From: Nonomuraea montanisoli
GTDB lineage: Bacteria; Actinomycetota; Actinomycetes; Streptosporangiales; Streptosporangiaceae
NCBI RefSeq assembly: GCF_013363975.1
Contig: NZ_JABWGN010000001.1
Span: 62,001 to 126,000, forward strand
Direction: 5' to 3'
Length of the DNA: 64,000 nt
Program-made: the position numbers and the translations under genes
In this document: positions 35,036-43,137 of the stretch, piece after piece
Numbering within the stretch: position 1 is the stretch's first letter
Layout: each line of letters begins with the position of its first letter
The notes under the pieces: model-generated
What the model saw: the letters and a program-made list of their open reading frames with translations, nothing else
What the model was told of the DNA's origin: nothing
The model's database searches: none

Positions 35036-35338
35036 TCAGCCGCGGTCGCGGGCCGCTCCGCTGAGCACCCGGTCGATCCGGGCGGCCAGCTCCACGTCCT
35101 TCTCCGTCACCCCGCCCGCGCTGTGCGTCCGCAGCGTGAACCGGACGCCGTCGCCGGTGCGCTCGATGTCGGGATGATGGTCGAGCTCGTTGGCCTCGTT
35201 CATCACCGCCTCGCTCAGCCAGCCGTAGCTGTCGGGCGTTATCGGCACGTCCTTGACCAGCGCGCCGTCCTCACGCCGCCACCCCTGGAGCGCCGCCAGC
35301 GCGGTGTCGATCTCCTCGACGCTCAACCGCTCAACCAT
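35036..35338 (-). CDS. Pterin-4a-carbinolamine dehydratase (4a-hydroxytetrahydrobiopterin dehydratase)
   Basis: A 100-residue protein of the standard family size. The core motif ELDHHPDI carries the catalytic His pair, preceded by SEAVMNEANE and followed by VRFTLRTHSAGGVTEKDVELAARID. The enzyme regenerates pterin cofactor after aromatic hydroxylation. In actinomycetes a partner hydroxylase is often absent nearby, as here. Confidence 0.9.
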   Translation of the reverse strand: MVERLSVEEIDTALAALQGWRREDGALVKDVPITPDSYGWLSEAVMNEANELDHHPDIERTGDGVRFTLRTHSAGGVTEKDVELAARIDRVLSGAARDRG

Positions 35339-35493
35339 GATGTCCCCTTAAGTGCTGTATGTCCTATGGCTGGCTTACCACCGGAGCACCGCCTCACACC
35401 CCCGCGACCGGCGGCCCCCGCCACCGATGAGTTTCGGCCGTCCCGGAGGTCGTACCTTCGCACGTTCGAACAAGCACGGAAGGACCACCGCCC

Positions 35494-36297
35494 ATGACCG
35501 CCACCACCCACACCCTGCGCGTCCCCGGCGCGCGCCTCCACTACGAGGTGCGGGGCAGCGGCCCGCTGCTCCTGCTCTTCGGCTCCCCCATGGGCGCCGC
35601 CCCGTTCACGCCGCTGGCCGAGGCACTCGCCGGCGACCACACGGTCGTCACGCACGACCCGCGCGGCATCTCCCGCAGCGTCCTCGACGACCCGGAGCAG
35701 GACTCCACCCCCGACCTGCGGGCCGATGACGTCGCCGCCCTCCTGGACCACCTCGGCGCCGACACGGCCGACCTGTTCGGCAGCAGCGGCGGCGCGGTGA
35801 CGGGCCTGGCCGTGGCCGCCCGCCACCCCGGCCGGGTGCGGACCGTCGTGGCGCACGAGCCGCCGGTGCTGGAGCTGCTGCCGGACGCCGCCGAGCGGCG
35901 CGCCGTGACGGACGACATCATCGAGACCTTCCGCCGGGAGGGGCACGGCCCGGCGTGGGCGAAGTTCATGACCGCCGCGGGGTTCGACGTCGAGGCCGCG
36001 GGCCCGCCGCAGGGCGAGTTCTCGGAGCAGGACCTCGCCGACAGCGCGCGCTTCTTCACCCACGAGCTGCGCGGCACCACCCGGTACGTGCCCGACGTCG
36101 CCGCCCTGAGGTCATGCCCGGGGCGCGTGGTCGTGGGCATCGGCGCCGAGTCGGGCGGCCTGGTCACGTACCGCACCTCGACGGCCCTGGCGGACCTGCT
36201 CGGCTCGGCGCCGGTGGAGTTCCCGGGCGAGCACGGCGGGTTCATGTCCCACGCCGAGGCGTTCGCCGAGACCCTGAGGAAGGCTCTGGCGGGCTGA
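35494..36297 (+). CDS. Alpha/beta hydrolase family protein
   Basis: A 267-residue cytoplasmic hydrolase. The nucleophile elbow is GSSGG (LFGSSGGAVTGLAVAARHPGRV, about residue 96) and the catalytic His is probably in EHGGFMSHAEAF near the C-terminus, with a helical cap between. It is like small esterases or haloperoxidase-type perhydrolases; the substrate is unknown. The start ATG follows GGACCACCGCCC, a weak ribosome site. Confidence 0.85.
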   Translation: MTATTHTLRVPGARLHYEVRGSGPLLLLFGSPMGAAPFTPLAEALAGDHTVVTHDPRGISRSVLDDPEQDSTPDLRADDVAALLDHLGADTADLFGSSGGAVTGLAVAARHPGRVRTVVAHEPPVLELLPDAAERRAVTDDIIETFRREGHGPAWAKFMTAAGFDVEAAGPPQGEFSEQDLADSARFFTHELRGTTRYVPDVAALRSCPGRVVVGIGAESGGLVTYRTSTALADLLGSAPVEFPGEHGGFMSHAEAFAETLRKALAG

Positions 36298-36307
36298 CCG
36301 GACCGTG

Positions 36308-36327
36308 GCCGCCCCGTCAGGGGCGGC
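36308..36327. terminator. Stem-loop between convergent genes
   Basis: GCCGCCCC pairs perfectly with GGGGCGGC around GTCA. It fills the 30-bp gap between the hydrolase gene and the mltG gene and could stop transcription in both directions. Confidence 0.65.
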
Positions 36328-37356
36328 TCACTGCTCCGCCCGGGTCCTCCTCTTCCGCTCCTTGACGAGGGTCTCGTACTCCGCGGGCGAGCCGGCGAAC
36401 TTCGTCGCCCCGGTCTTCGGGTCCACCACCACGTAGTACAGCCAGGACCCGGTGGCCGGGCGCAGGGCGGCCTCGATGGCGTCCCGGCCCGGGTTGAGGA
36501 TGGGGCCGGGCGGCAGACCGTGGTAGCGGTAGGTGTTGTACCGTGACCGGCTCTTCAGATCGTCGTCACTGGCCTCGACGGCGTACTTGCCGAGGGCGTA
36601 CATGAGCGGGCTGTCCATCTTCAGCATCATCGGGGGCCGGTGGTCCAGGCGGTTGTAGATGGTCCGGGCGACCTTGGGCATGTCCGCCAGGCTGGACGAC
36701 TCGGCCTGCACGATGCTGGCCACGATCATGACGTCCCGCGGGCCGCGGCCGAGGCGGCGGGCGCCCTCCACCAGCCCCAGCCAGTCGGCGGTGCTCCGGT
36801 GCTGCTTCACCATGTCGGCGAGGATCTGCTGGGCGCTCCTGCCCGGCGCCACCTCGTAGGTGCCGGGCGAGGCGAACCCCTCCAGGGAGCCCTTCGCGTA
36901 GTCGGGCAGGCCGAGCGCCGCGCCGTCCTTCGCCGCGCGCTCGAACTCCGCCAGTGGCCTGCCGCTCGCCTGCGCCAGCTTCCGCAGCACGTCGGCGAGC
37001 CGGTACCCATCGCGCACGGTCACGGCTGTCACCCGTCCGGGCGCGGCGCTCGCGGCGTCCTCGCCCGTGGCGCGCGTCATGGGCCCGGTGGCGACGGCCG
37101 GCGCCGGCCGCTCACCGGACAGCCCCCGCACGCCCGCCACCGTCCCCGCCGCCAGCACCGCGACGGCCGCCGCGGCCGCCAGCGCCATCCCGCGCGGTCT
37201 CACCCCACGTGGCCTCACCCCGCGCGGCCTCACCCCACGCGGCCTCACCCCACGCGGCCTCGGTACAGCGGTCCGGAGGAAGCGCTCCGGCGGAGGCGGC
37301 GGCTCCTCGTGCGCCATGTCGGCCAGGGTGTCGCGCAGCACGTCCTCGATGTTCAT
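36328..37356 (-). CDS. mltG: Endolytic transglycosylase MltG-like protein, coupled to a sigma factor gene
   Basis: A 342-residue membrane protein of the YceG/MltG family. A short cytoplasmic N-terminus (MNIEDVLRDTLADMAHEEPPPPPERFL) is followed by a Pro/Arg repeat (RPRGV five times), one membrane helix (MALAAAAAVAVLAAGTVAGV), and an extracellular catalytic domain with the conserved DVMIVASIVQAES (catalytic Glu), KVARTIYNRLD and PMMLKMDSP blocks. It should trim growing glycan strands. The start overlaps the sigma gene (ATGA), and the N-terminus looks like the anti-sigma-like partners usual at that position. Confidence 0.86.
   Translation of the reverse strand: MNIEDVLRDTLADMAHEEPPPPPERFLRTAVPRPRGVRPRGVRPRGVRPRGVRPRGMALAAAAAVAVLAAGTVAGVRGLSGERPAPAVATGPMTRATGEDAASAAPGRVTAVTVRDGYRLADVLRKLAQASGRPLAEFERAAKDGAALGLPDYAKGSLEGFASPGTYEVAPGRSAQQILADMVKQHRSTADWLGLVEGARRLGRGPRDVMIVASIVQAESSSLADMPKVARTIYNRLDHRPPMMLKMDSPLMYALGKYAVEASDDDLKSRSRYNTYRYHGLPPGPILNPGRDAIEAALRPATGSWLYYVVVDPKTGATKFAGSPAEYETLVKERKRRTRAEQ
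37190..37262 (-). repeat. 15-bp tandem repeat encoding RPRGV in mltG
   Basis: Five near-identical 15-bp units (GGCCTCACCCCACGC on the plus strand) encode RPRGV repeats just before the membrane helix. The unit count can vary without a frame change and would alter the length of a basic juxtamembrane arm. Confidence 0.85.
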
Positions 37357-37886
37357 CCCAACTCCCTCACGGCGCTCAGCTCGGGCGCGGCCTGCTTGAG
37401 GCGTTCCAGCGACCGGTAGATCTGGCTGCGGACCGACCCGACCCGTACGCCGAGCAGCCGCGCGATCTCGGTCTCGGAGAGGTCCTCGAAGTAGCGGAGC
37501 ACGAGCATGGTGCGCTGCCGGGGCGTGAGCCGGGCCAGCGCCTCCCGCATCACCAGCCGCAGTTCCGCGGCGTCGGCGTGCTCACCGCCGGCCTCCTCGG
37601 GCAGCCACTCGGCGGCCACCTCGGCGACGCGGGACCGGCGCCGCCACCAGCTCACCTGCTCGTGGTACATGGCCCGCCGGACGTACCCCTCGGCGGCGCC
37701 GGTGTCGCGCAGCTTCGCCCACCGCGCGGCGGTCTTGGTCAGCGCCGACTGCACCAGGTCCTCGGCGGCGTGCCGGTCACCGGTCAGCAGGTACGCGGTG
37801 CGGAACAACGCCGCCGACCGGGCGACGACGAACTCCCGGAACTCCGTCTCGCATCCTGGATCCACCCGTCCTCCTTGCTCTGTCAC
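37353..37886 (-). CDS. SigE-family ECF RNA polymerase sigma factor
   Basis: A 177-residue ECF sigma factor. Region 2 is about residues 15-80 (FREFVVARSAALFRTAYLLTGDRHAAEDLVQSALTKTAARW) and region 4 is about 110-165 (LRLVMREALARLTPRQRTMLVLRYFEDLSETEIARLLGVRVGSVRSQIYRSLERLK). This is the small SigE-type group common in actinomycetes. It is translationally coupled to the MltG-like gene and lies next to no classical anti-sigma factor. It probably drives transcription of its own operon and other envelope genes. Confidence 0.9.
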   Translation of the reverse strand: MTEQGGRVDPGCETEFREFVVARSAALFRTAYLLTGDRHAAEDLVQSALTKTAARWAKLRDTGAAEGYVRRAMYHEQVSWWRRRSRVAEVAAEWLPEEAGGEHADAAELRLVMREALARLTPRQRTMLVLRYFEDLSETEIARLLGVRVGSVRSQIYRSLERLKQAAPELSAVRELG

Positions 37887-37999
37887 CAGGCAAGGACGCG
37901 GCCGGGACTCCGATCTATGCCTGTGCCGCGCACCGGTCCACCAGAACAGCGGTGAAGTGGTCTACTTTCCTGGTCCGGTGGCGGCCTAGCCTCGGTCGC

Positions 38000-38422
38000 A
38001 TGACGACAGAACAGCAGCAGACGACGATCCTGACGACCCTTGACCACCAGGTGCCGCCGTTCATGCCCGAGAACGTGGAGATGATGACGGCGACCGTCGA
38101 GCTGCCGCCAGGGCACCCGGGCACGCCGCCGCACCGCCACTCCGGCCCGGTGTTCGGCTACATGCTCGAAGGCGAGATGATCTTCGAGCTGGAGGGCGAG
38201 CAGGAGCGGGTGATCCGCGCGGGCGAGGCGTTCTGGGAGCCGGGCGGCGACGTGATCCACTACCAGGCGGGCAACAACCTGCCGGACGCGTGGAGCAGGT
38301 TCGTGGTGGTGATGGCCGGCGTGCCGGGCGAGCCGATGCTCACCCTCGTGGACGAGGCCGAGCTGGAGGCCCGCCGCGACCGCCGCGCTCCCCGCCCCTC
38401 AGGCGCGGCCCAGGAGACGTGA
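38000..38422 (+). CDS. Cupin domain protein
   Basis: A 140-residue single cupin. The two motifs are visible: PPHRHSGPVFGYMLEGEMIFELEGE (metal ligands His, His, Glu) and WEPGGDVIHYQAGNN with the last His. The ATG is 8 bases after a TAGCCT -10-like box, so the transcript may be leaderless. It is a small metal-dependent protein of unknown substrate. Confidence 0.85.
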   Translation: MTTEQQQTTILTTLDHQVPPFMPENVEMMTATVELPPGHPGTPPHRHSGPVFGYMLEGEMIFELEGEQERVIRAGEAFWEPGGDVIHYQAGNNLPDAWSRFVVVMAGVPGEPMLTLVDEAELEARRDRRAPRPSGAAQET

Positions 38423-38455
38423 GCCCCGCCGCCCCCGGGCCCGGGCCTGGCGGGT

Positions 38456-40102
38456 TCACCGGGGAAGGACCTCGTCGACGAGCCGGCCGAGCGTCTCCAG
38501 GCCGTGGCGCCAGGCGTGCCGGGGCGGCGTCGCGTAGCCGAGGACGAGCGCGGCGGGCCGCTCGTCCGACGGCTCGTGCCAGTACCCGGAGGCGTGCAGC
38601 CCGAACAGGCCCACCCCCGCCCGGCGGCCCGCCTCCACCAGGCGCCGCTCGTGCCCGGCGGTGGGCACCGGCAGCAGCGCGTGCAGTCCCGCCGCCACGC
38701 CCGGCAGCGGGTACGGCAGCCGCCGGGCCAGCTCCGCGCGGCGACGCCGGTAGGCCAGGCGCGCCCGCCGGATGTGCCGGTCGTACTCGCCCCGCGCGAC
38801 CAGGTCGGCGAACGCGAGCTGGTGCACGGCGGGCACCGCGGCCCCGGTCTCCTCGATGACCCGCAGCAGCGGCTCCCGGAGGGCGGGCGGGACGACCAGC
38901 CAGCCGAGCCGCATCCCCGGCGCGAGGGTCTTGCTGGCGCTCCCGGCGAAGACCACCCGGTCCGGGGCCAGCGCCTGCAGGGCCCCGACGGGCTGCTGGT
39001 CGTAGCGGAACTCGCCGTCGTAGTCGTCCTCGATGACGTAACCGTCGGCCCCGCGCGCCCAGGCGGCGAACGCGGCGCGCCGCTCGGGCGCCAGCACCAC
39101 ACCCCACGGGTGCTGGTGGGCGGGCGTGAGCAGGGCGGCGCCGCACGCGCCGGTCAGGGCGTCGGGGTCGGCGCCGTCGGCGTCCACCGGCAGGGGCACG
39201 GTCGCCAGGCCGGCCGCGCGTACCAGGTCGCGGTGGCGGGCCAGGCCGGGGTCCTCGGTGGCCAGGTGCGTACGGCCCGTGCCGCGCAGCGCCCGCGCCA
39301 GCAGCGCCAGACCGGAGGCGAACCCGCCGACCACGACCACCAGCTCGGGGTCCGCGATCACGCCGCGGGCCCGGGCGAGGTAGCCGGCGACGACCCGGCG
39401 CAGCGCGGGCAGCCCGGCCGGGTCGCCGTAGTCCAGGTCCCGGGAGGGGGCGGCGGCCAGGGCCCGGCGTACGGCCGAGGCCCAGGCGGTGCGGGGGAAC
39501 GCGCTGACGTCGGGCCGGCCGGGACGCAGGTCCACGGATGTCCACGGGCCACCGCCGCCGCCCGGCTCGGCCGCCACGGCCGGTTCGGCGGCGGTCGCGG
39601 GGAGCGCCGCCACGCGGGTGCCCGACCCGGCCGCCCCGGACAGCCAGCCCTCGGCGATGAGCTGGGTGTAGACCTGGACGACGGTGCCACGGGCGACGCC
39701 GAGGTCGGCCGCCAGGGCGCGGCTTCCGGGCAGCAGGGTCCCGGCGGTCAGGCGGCCCGTGCGCACCGCCTCGCGCAGCGCCGACTCCAGCGAACGCCCC
39801 AGCTCGCCCCGCCCCCGGCGCACGTCGAGATGCAGATCGAGCCCACCGGGGCTTACAAGCCCCGCATCGCCCCCACCCGCGCCGCTCACCAGCCCGCCAT
39901 CAGCCCCACCCGGACCACTCCCCGGCACGGCATCACTCCCACCCGGGCCACTCCCCGGCACGGCATCACCCCCACCGGCGCCACTCACCCGCGCCGCATC
40001 ACCGCCACCCACGCCACTATCCGACGCGGCATCACCCCCGCCCACGCCGCTCACCGGCGCGGGACCCCCGGCGCCCGGCCGGTCCACCCCCGCGGCGCTC
40101 AC
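38456..40102 (-). CDS. MocR/PdxR-family regulator (GntR HTH fused to aminotransferase-like domain)
   Basis: A 548-residue regulator. The GTG start overlaps the PucR stop (GTGA). The first about 90 residues are repeats near VSGAGGGDA, then comes a GntR winged helix (about 95-165, GRLTAGTLLPGSRALAADLGVARGTVVQVYTQLIAEGWL), then a fold-type I aminotransferase domain with the PLP lysine in FAGSASKTLAPGMRLGW. Typical MocR proteins lack the N-terminal extension and begin with the HTH, so internal GTG starts nearer residue 85 are possible. PdxR members control vitamin B6 genes; others control amino acid or transport genes. The target here is unknown. Confidence 0.85.
   Translation of the reverse strand: MSAAGVDRPGAGGPAPVSGVGGGDAASDSGVGGGDAARVSGAGGGDAVPGSGPGGSDAVPGSGPGGADGGLVSGAGGGDAGLVSPGGLDLHLDVRRGRGELGRSLESALREAVRTGRLTAGTLLPGSRALAADLGVARGTVVQVYTQLIAEGWLSGAAGSGTRVAALPATAAEPAVAAEPGGGGGPWTSVDLRPGRPDVSAFPRTAWASAVRRALAAAPSRDLDYGDPAGLPALRRVVAGYLARARGVIADPELVVVVGGFASGLALLARALRGTGRTHLATEDPGLARHRDLVRAAGLATVPLPVDADGADPDALTGACGAALLTPAHQHPWGVVLAPERRAAFAAWARGADGYVIEDDYDGEFRYDQQPVGALQALAPDRVVFAGSASKTLAPGMRLGWLVVPPALREPLLRVIEETGAAVPAVHQLAFADLVARGEYDRHIRRARLAYRRRRAELARRLPYPLPGVAAGLHALLPVPTAGHERRLVEAGRRAGVGLFGLHASGYWHEPSDERPAALVLGYATPPRHAWRHGLETLGRLVDEVLPR
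39865..40060 (-). repeat. About 30-bp imperfect tandem repeats in the 5' end of the MocR gene
   Basis: Repeated units near GGTGGGGGTGATGCCGTGCC (minus strand) encode the VSG(A/V)GGGDA tract. Copies at about 39920 and 39955 are almost identical. They give a flexible N-terminal arm of variable length. Confidence 0.75.
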
Positions 40103-41607
40103 TCGGCCGGGTGTCCCGTGACGCGGCCCGGGGGCACGAGGTCGCCGAGCGAGACGGCCAGCCAGAGCTGGAGGCGGTGCCCGGGGTCGGTCAGCGGGCG
40201 CCCCGAGACCCGCTCGGCGGCGGCCAGCCGGCGGCGCAGTGTGTTGCGGTGCACGCCGAGCCGCCGGGCGGCGATCTCCAGGTTCTCCCCCGCCTCCAGG
40301 TAGGCGCGGAGCGAGGCGACCAGGTGACCGCCGTGCCGGGCCTCGTACTCCCGCAGGGGACGCAGCACCGCGCCGGAGAAGCGGCGCGCCGCCTCGGGAT
40401 CGACGGCGTCCCTGAGCAGCGCCCACGCCTCCAGGTCGTCCACGTGGGTGTAGCCGTCGCCGCGCCCGGCCAGCGCCGCCGCGTGCCGCGCCGCCGAGGG
40501 CAGCTCGTCCAGGCTGAGCGCCCGGCAGCCGCCCCCCGCTGCGCCCAGCCGCGTGCACAGCTCCTCGCCGCGCCGCCGCCCGTCCTCCGGCAGCACGAAC
40601 AGCACGCCCTCGGGCCGGGGACAGACGAACGCCAGCTCCTCGGCCTCCGCGTCGGCGACCACGTCGGCCAGCGCCTCGACCGCCGCCTCCACCGGCACCC
40701 GCGGCCCCGCCACGACCACCTCGTACGGCGGCGCCGCGACCGAGCACAGCTCGCCGAGCTGACGCGTGGACAGCCCGCCGTCGAGCACCGCGGACAGCAG
40801 CGCGGCCCGCTGGGCGTGCGACCTGGCCCGCCCCGCCCGCACGCCCAGCAGCTCGATGGCGAGCAGGCAGACGGCGTGGTTGGTCAGCATCCTGACGTGC
40901 CACGCCAGGGGTGAGGCGGTGCGCACCGCGAGCCAGCCGGTGGGCGGGCCGGAGAAGCCCAGGCTCTGCACCTGGACGGCCTCGATGCCGTCGTCCATGA
41001 CGCTGGCGCTGCGCCGGGCCGCGCTCCCCGCCGCTTCCACGGCCCTGGCGTGCCACGGCCGCTCGCCCGCCGGGACGCTCGCCCTGGGCCCGCCGTGCGG
41101 GTCGAGCAGCAGGACCTCGCCCCCGGCGTGCTCGGCCAGGGCGCGCAGGATGCCCGCGGTGCCCGACACCAGCGCGGCCCGGGCCATCGCCTCCTGGGCG
41201 GCCACGACCCGCCGCTCCCCGCGTACCCGCTCGTCGGCGTGCCACCGGGCGACGGCCTCGGTCACGGCGATGAACGGGGTGAGGATCTCCAGGACCGGCA
41301 GCCCGCACGCGTCGGCGGCGGCCAGCACGTCGCCCGGGACCTCGGTCACGGCCTCGCCGAGCGCGAAGGCCAGCGCGGCGCAGCCCGCGCCCGACAGCCG
41401 CTCGACGTAGGCGCGCCGCCCCTCGCCGTCGGCGGGCAGGCCGAGGCCGATGGTCATGACCAGCTCGCCGCCGCGCAGCCACGGCACGGGGTCGGCCAGC
41501 TCCGACACGTGCGCCCACCGCACGACGCGGGTCAGCCCGGCGCGCCCGGCCAGCAGGCGCATCTCCATGCCGGGCAGGGTCATGGCCTGGGCGGTCGTCA
41601 GCGCCAT
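40099..41607 (-). CDS. PucR-family transcriptional regulator
   Basis: A 502-residue regulator. The N-terminal PucR domain is about residues 1-120 (LTTAQAMTLPGMEMRLLAGRAGLTRVVRWAHVSELADPVPWLRGGELVMTIG). A GGDEF-like CdaR middle follows, and a C-terminal HTH_30 (LRAYLEAGENLEIAARRLGVHRNTLRRRLAAAERVSGRPL). PucR proteins regulate purine or amino-acid degradation. It is divergent from the symporter-amidohydrolase unit, which it may control. The start codon lies in a 23-bp tandem duplication. Confidence 0.9.
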   Translation of the reverse strand: MALTTAQAMTLPGMEMRLLAGRAGLTRVVRWAHVSELADPVPWLRGGELVMTIGLGLPADGEGRRAYVERLSGAGCAALAFALGEAVTEVPGDVLAAADACGLPVLEILTPFIAVTEAVARWHADERVRGERRVVAAQEAMARAALVSGTAGILRALAEHAGGEVLLLDPHGGPRASVPAGERPWHARAVEAAGSAARRSASVMDDGIEAVQVQSLGFSGPPTGWLAVRTASPLAWHVRMLTNHAVCLLAIELLGVRAGRARSHAQRAALLSAVLDGGLSTRQLGELCSVAAPPYEVVVAGPRVPVEAAVEALADVVADAEAEELAFVCPRPEGVLFVLPEDGRRRGEELCTRLGAAGGGCRALSLDELPSAARHAAALAGRGDGYTHVDDLEAWALLRDAVDPEAARRFSGAVLRPLREYEARHGGHLVASLRAYLEAGENLEIAARRLGVHRNTLRRRLAAAERVSGRPLTDPGHRLQLWLAVSLGDLVPPGRVTGHPAE

Positions 41608-41639
41608 GCCGGCTCCCCGGTCAGCGCCATGCCGGCTCC
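41597..41639 (-). repeat. 23-bp-period duplication of the PucR start region
   Basis: Twenty bases containing the ribosome site and start codon (GGAGCCGGCATGGCGCTGAC on the minus strand) occur twice, at 41597-41616 and 41620-41639. The upstream copy has its own GGAG and ATG (41630) and opens a ten-codon frame, MALTGEPAWR, that stops inside the downstream copy. Confidence 0.9.
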
Positions 41640-41752
41640 TCAGCGGTGTGCATACCGCACTCTAATTCACCGCCGACGGTGCGTTTCGTCCCGGGTCGGA
41701 TCCCCCTGACCTGCGCATATCGTCGTCGCACCCCCTGAGAACCGGAGGACCC

Positions 41753-43066
41753 ATGAACCGCGCCACGCGGGCGGCCGGCGCCGCCTTCGTCGGGACCACG
41801 ATCGAGTGGTACGACTTCTACGTCTACGCCACGGCCGCCGCGCTGCTCTTCGACGACCTGTTCTTCCCCAACGCCTCCAGCCCCACGGTCGCGCTCATGG
41901 CGTCCTTCGCCACGTACGCGGTCGGCTTCTTCGCCAGGCCGCTCGGCGGCATCGTGTTCGGCCACTTCGGCGACCGGGTCGGCCGCAAGTCCGCGCTGGT
42001 GGTGACCCTGCTCATGATGGGCGCCGCCACGTTCGCCGTCGGCGTCCTGCCCACGTACGCCTCGGTCGGCGCGCTCGCGCCGGTGCTGCTCGTGGTGCTC
42101 CGCTTCGTGCAGGGGCTCGCGGTCGGCGGCGAGTGGGGCGGCGCGGCGCTCATGGCGGTCGAGCACGCGCCGGAGGGCAGGAAGACCTTCTACGGCGGCT
42201 TCGCCCAGCTCGGCAACCCGGCGGGCGCGCTGCTGGCCACGGGGGCGTTCAGCCTGATGAGCCTGTTCGGCGAGGACACGCTGCACGCGTGGGGCTGGCG
42301 GGTGCCGTTCATCGTCTCCGCCGTGCTGGTGCTGGTCGGCCTGATGATCCGGCTGCGGGTCGAGGAGTCGCCCGTGTTCGAGGAGGCCGTCTCCGACCGG
42401 CCCGGTCGGCAGGGGGTGCCGATCAAGGAGGTGTTCCGCGGGTCGTGGCGCTCGGTCCTGCTCGGCATCGGCACGCTGCCGGTGGCGATCGGCGGCTACT
42501 ACATCCTCACGACGTTCCTGCTGTCGTACGCCACGGGCCCGTACGCGGGCGAGTCCGAGCAGCTCATCCTCAACGGCCTGAGCCTGGCCGCGTTCGTCGA
42601 GCTGGTCGCCACGCTGGGCATGGCCTGGATGGGCGACCGGTTCGGCAACCGCAAGGTCGTCATCTGGTTCCTCGCCGCCACGGCCGTGCTGGCCGTCCCG
42701 CAGTTCACGGTGCTCGGCTCGCACAGCACCTTCCTGATCTTCCTGATGCTGGCCCTGATGCGCCTGGCCACCTCCGGCACGTACGGGCCGATGGCGGCGA
42801 TCCTGGCGGAGATGTTCCCGCCCCGGGTCCGCTACACCGGCATCTCGCTCGCCTACCAGGGGGCCGGCGCGATCTTCGGCGGCCTGTCGCCGCTCGTCGC
42901 CACCGCCCTGGTCGGCGCGGCCGGCGGCGCCGCGTGGCCGGCCGTGGCGCTGCTGGCCGGCATGTGCGTGCTGAGCGTGGTCTGCCTGGCCGTGGCGCCC
43001 CGCCACCTGGACCGCGCCCCCGCCGCCCCCGCCGCCCCCGCGGCGTCGACGGCCACCACGGCCTGA
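41753..43066 (+). CDS. MHS-family (metabolite:H+ symporter) MFS transporter
   Basis: A 437-residue 12-segment transporter. The start AAFVGTTIEWYDFYVYATAAALLF is the hallmark of the ShiA/ProP-type MHS family, with motif A as FGHFGDRVGRKSALV and GLAVGGEWGGAALMAVEHAP downstream. These carry small carboxylates or zwitterions such as shikimate, proline or ketoglutarate with protons. The ATG follows CCGGAGG by six bases. Its position beside an amidohydrolase and an ammonia-lyase suggests uptake of their substrate. Confidence 0.9.
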   Translation: MNRATRAAGAAFVGTTIEWYDFYVYATAAALLFDDLFFPNASSPTVALMASFATYAVGFFARPLGGIVFGHFGDRVGRKSALVVTLLMMGAATFAVGVLPTYASVGALAPVLLVVLRFVQGLAVGGEWGGAALMAVEHAPEGRKTFYGGFAQLGNPAGALLATGAFSLMSLFGEDTLHAWGWRVPFIVSAVLVLVGLMIRLRVEESPVFEEAVSDRPGRQGVPIKEVFRGSWRSVLLGIGTLPVAIGGYYILTTFLLSYATGPYAGESEQLILNGLSLAAFVELVATLGMAWMGDRFGNRKVVIWFLAATAVLAVPQFTVLGSHSTFLIFLMLALMRLATSGTYGPMAAILAEMFPPRVRYTGISLAYQGAGAIFGGLSPLVATALVGAAGGAAWPAVALLAGMCVLSVVCLAVAPRHLDRAPAAPAAPAASTATTA

Positions 43067-43086
43067 CCGCGCCGGCCGCAGACCTC

Positions 43087-43113
43087 GCAGAAGACGCAGA
43101 AGACGCAGAAGAC
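43087..43113 (+). repeat. Three tandem copies of a 9-bp unit
   Basis: GCAGAAGAC repeats three times in the gap between the MHS and amidohydrolase genes. It is in frame with the downstream gene, but no start precedes it. Confidence 0.9.
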
Positions 43114-43137
43114 GTAAGTCGTAGAAGGAGAAGCCTC

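Noticed and set aside
37190..37262. Possible CRISPR-like array in the mltG repeats
   Set aside because: The 15-bp units are directly adjacent without spacers and code for RPRGV in frame.
38456..41518. A 1020-codon minus-strand frame joining the MocR and PucR regions
   Set aside because: Only its 3' part (from 40102) is the MocR protein; the rest overlaps the PucR gene in another frame and has no family similarity.
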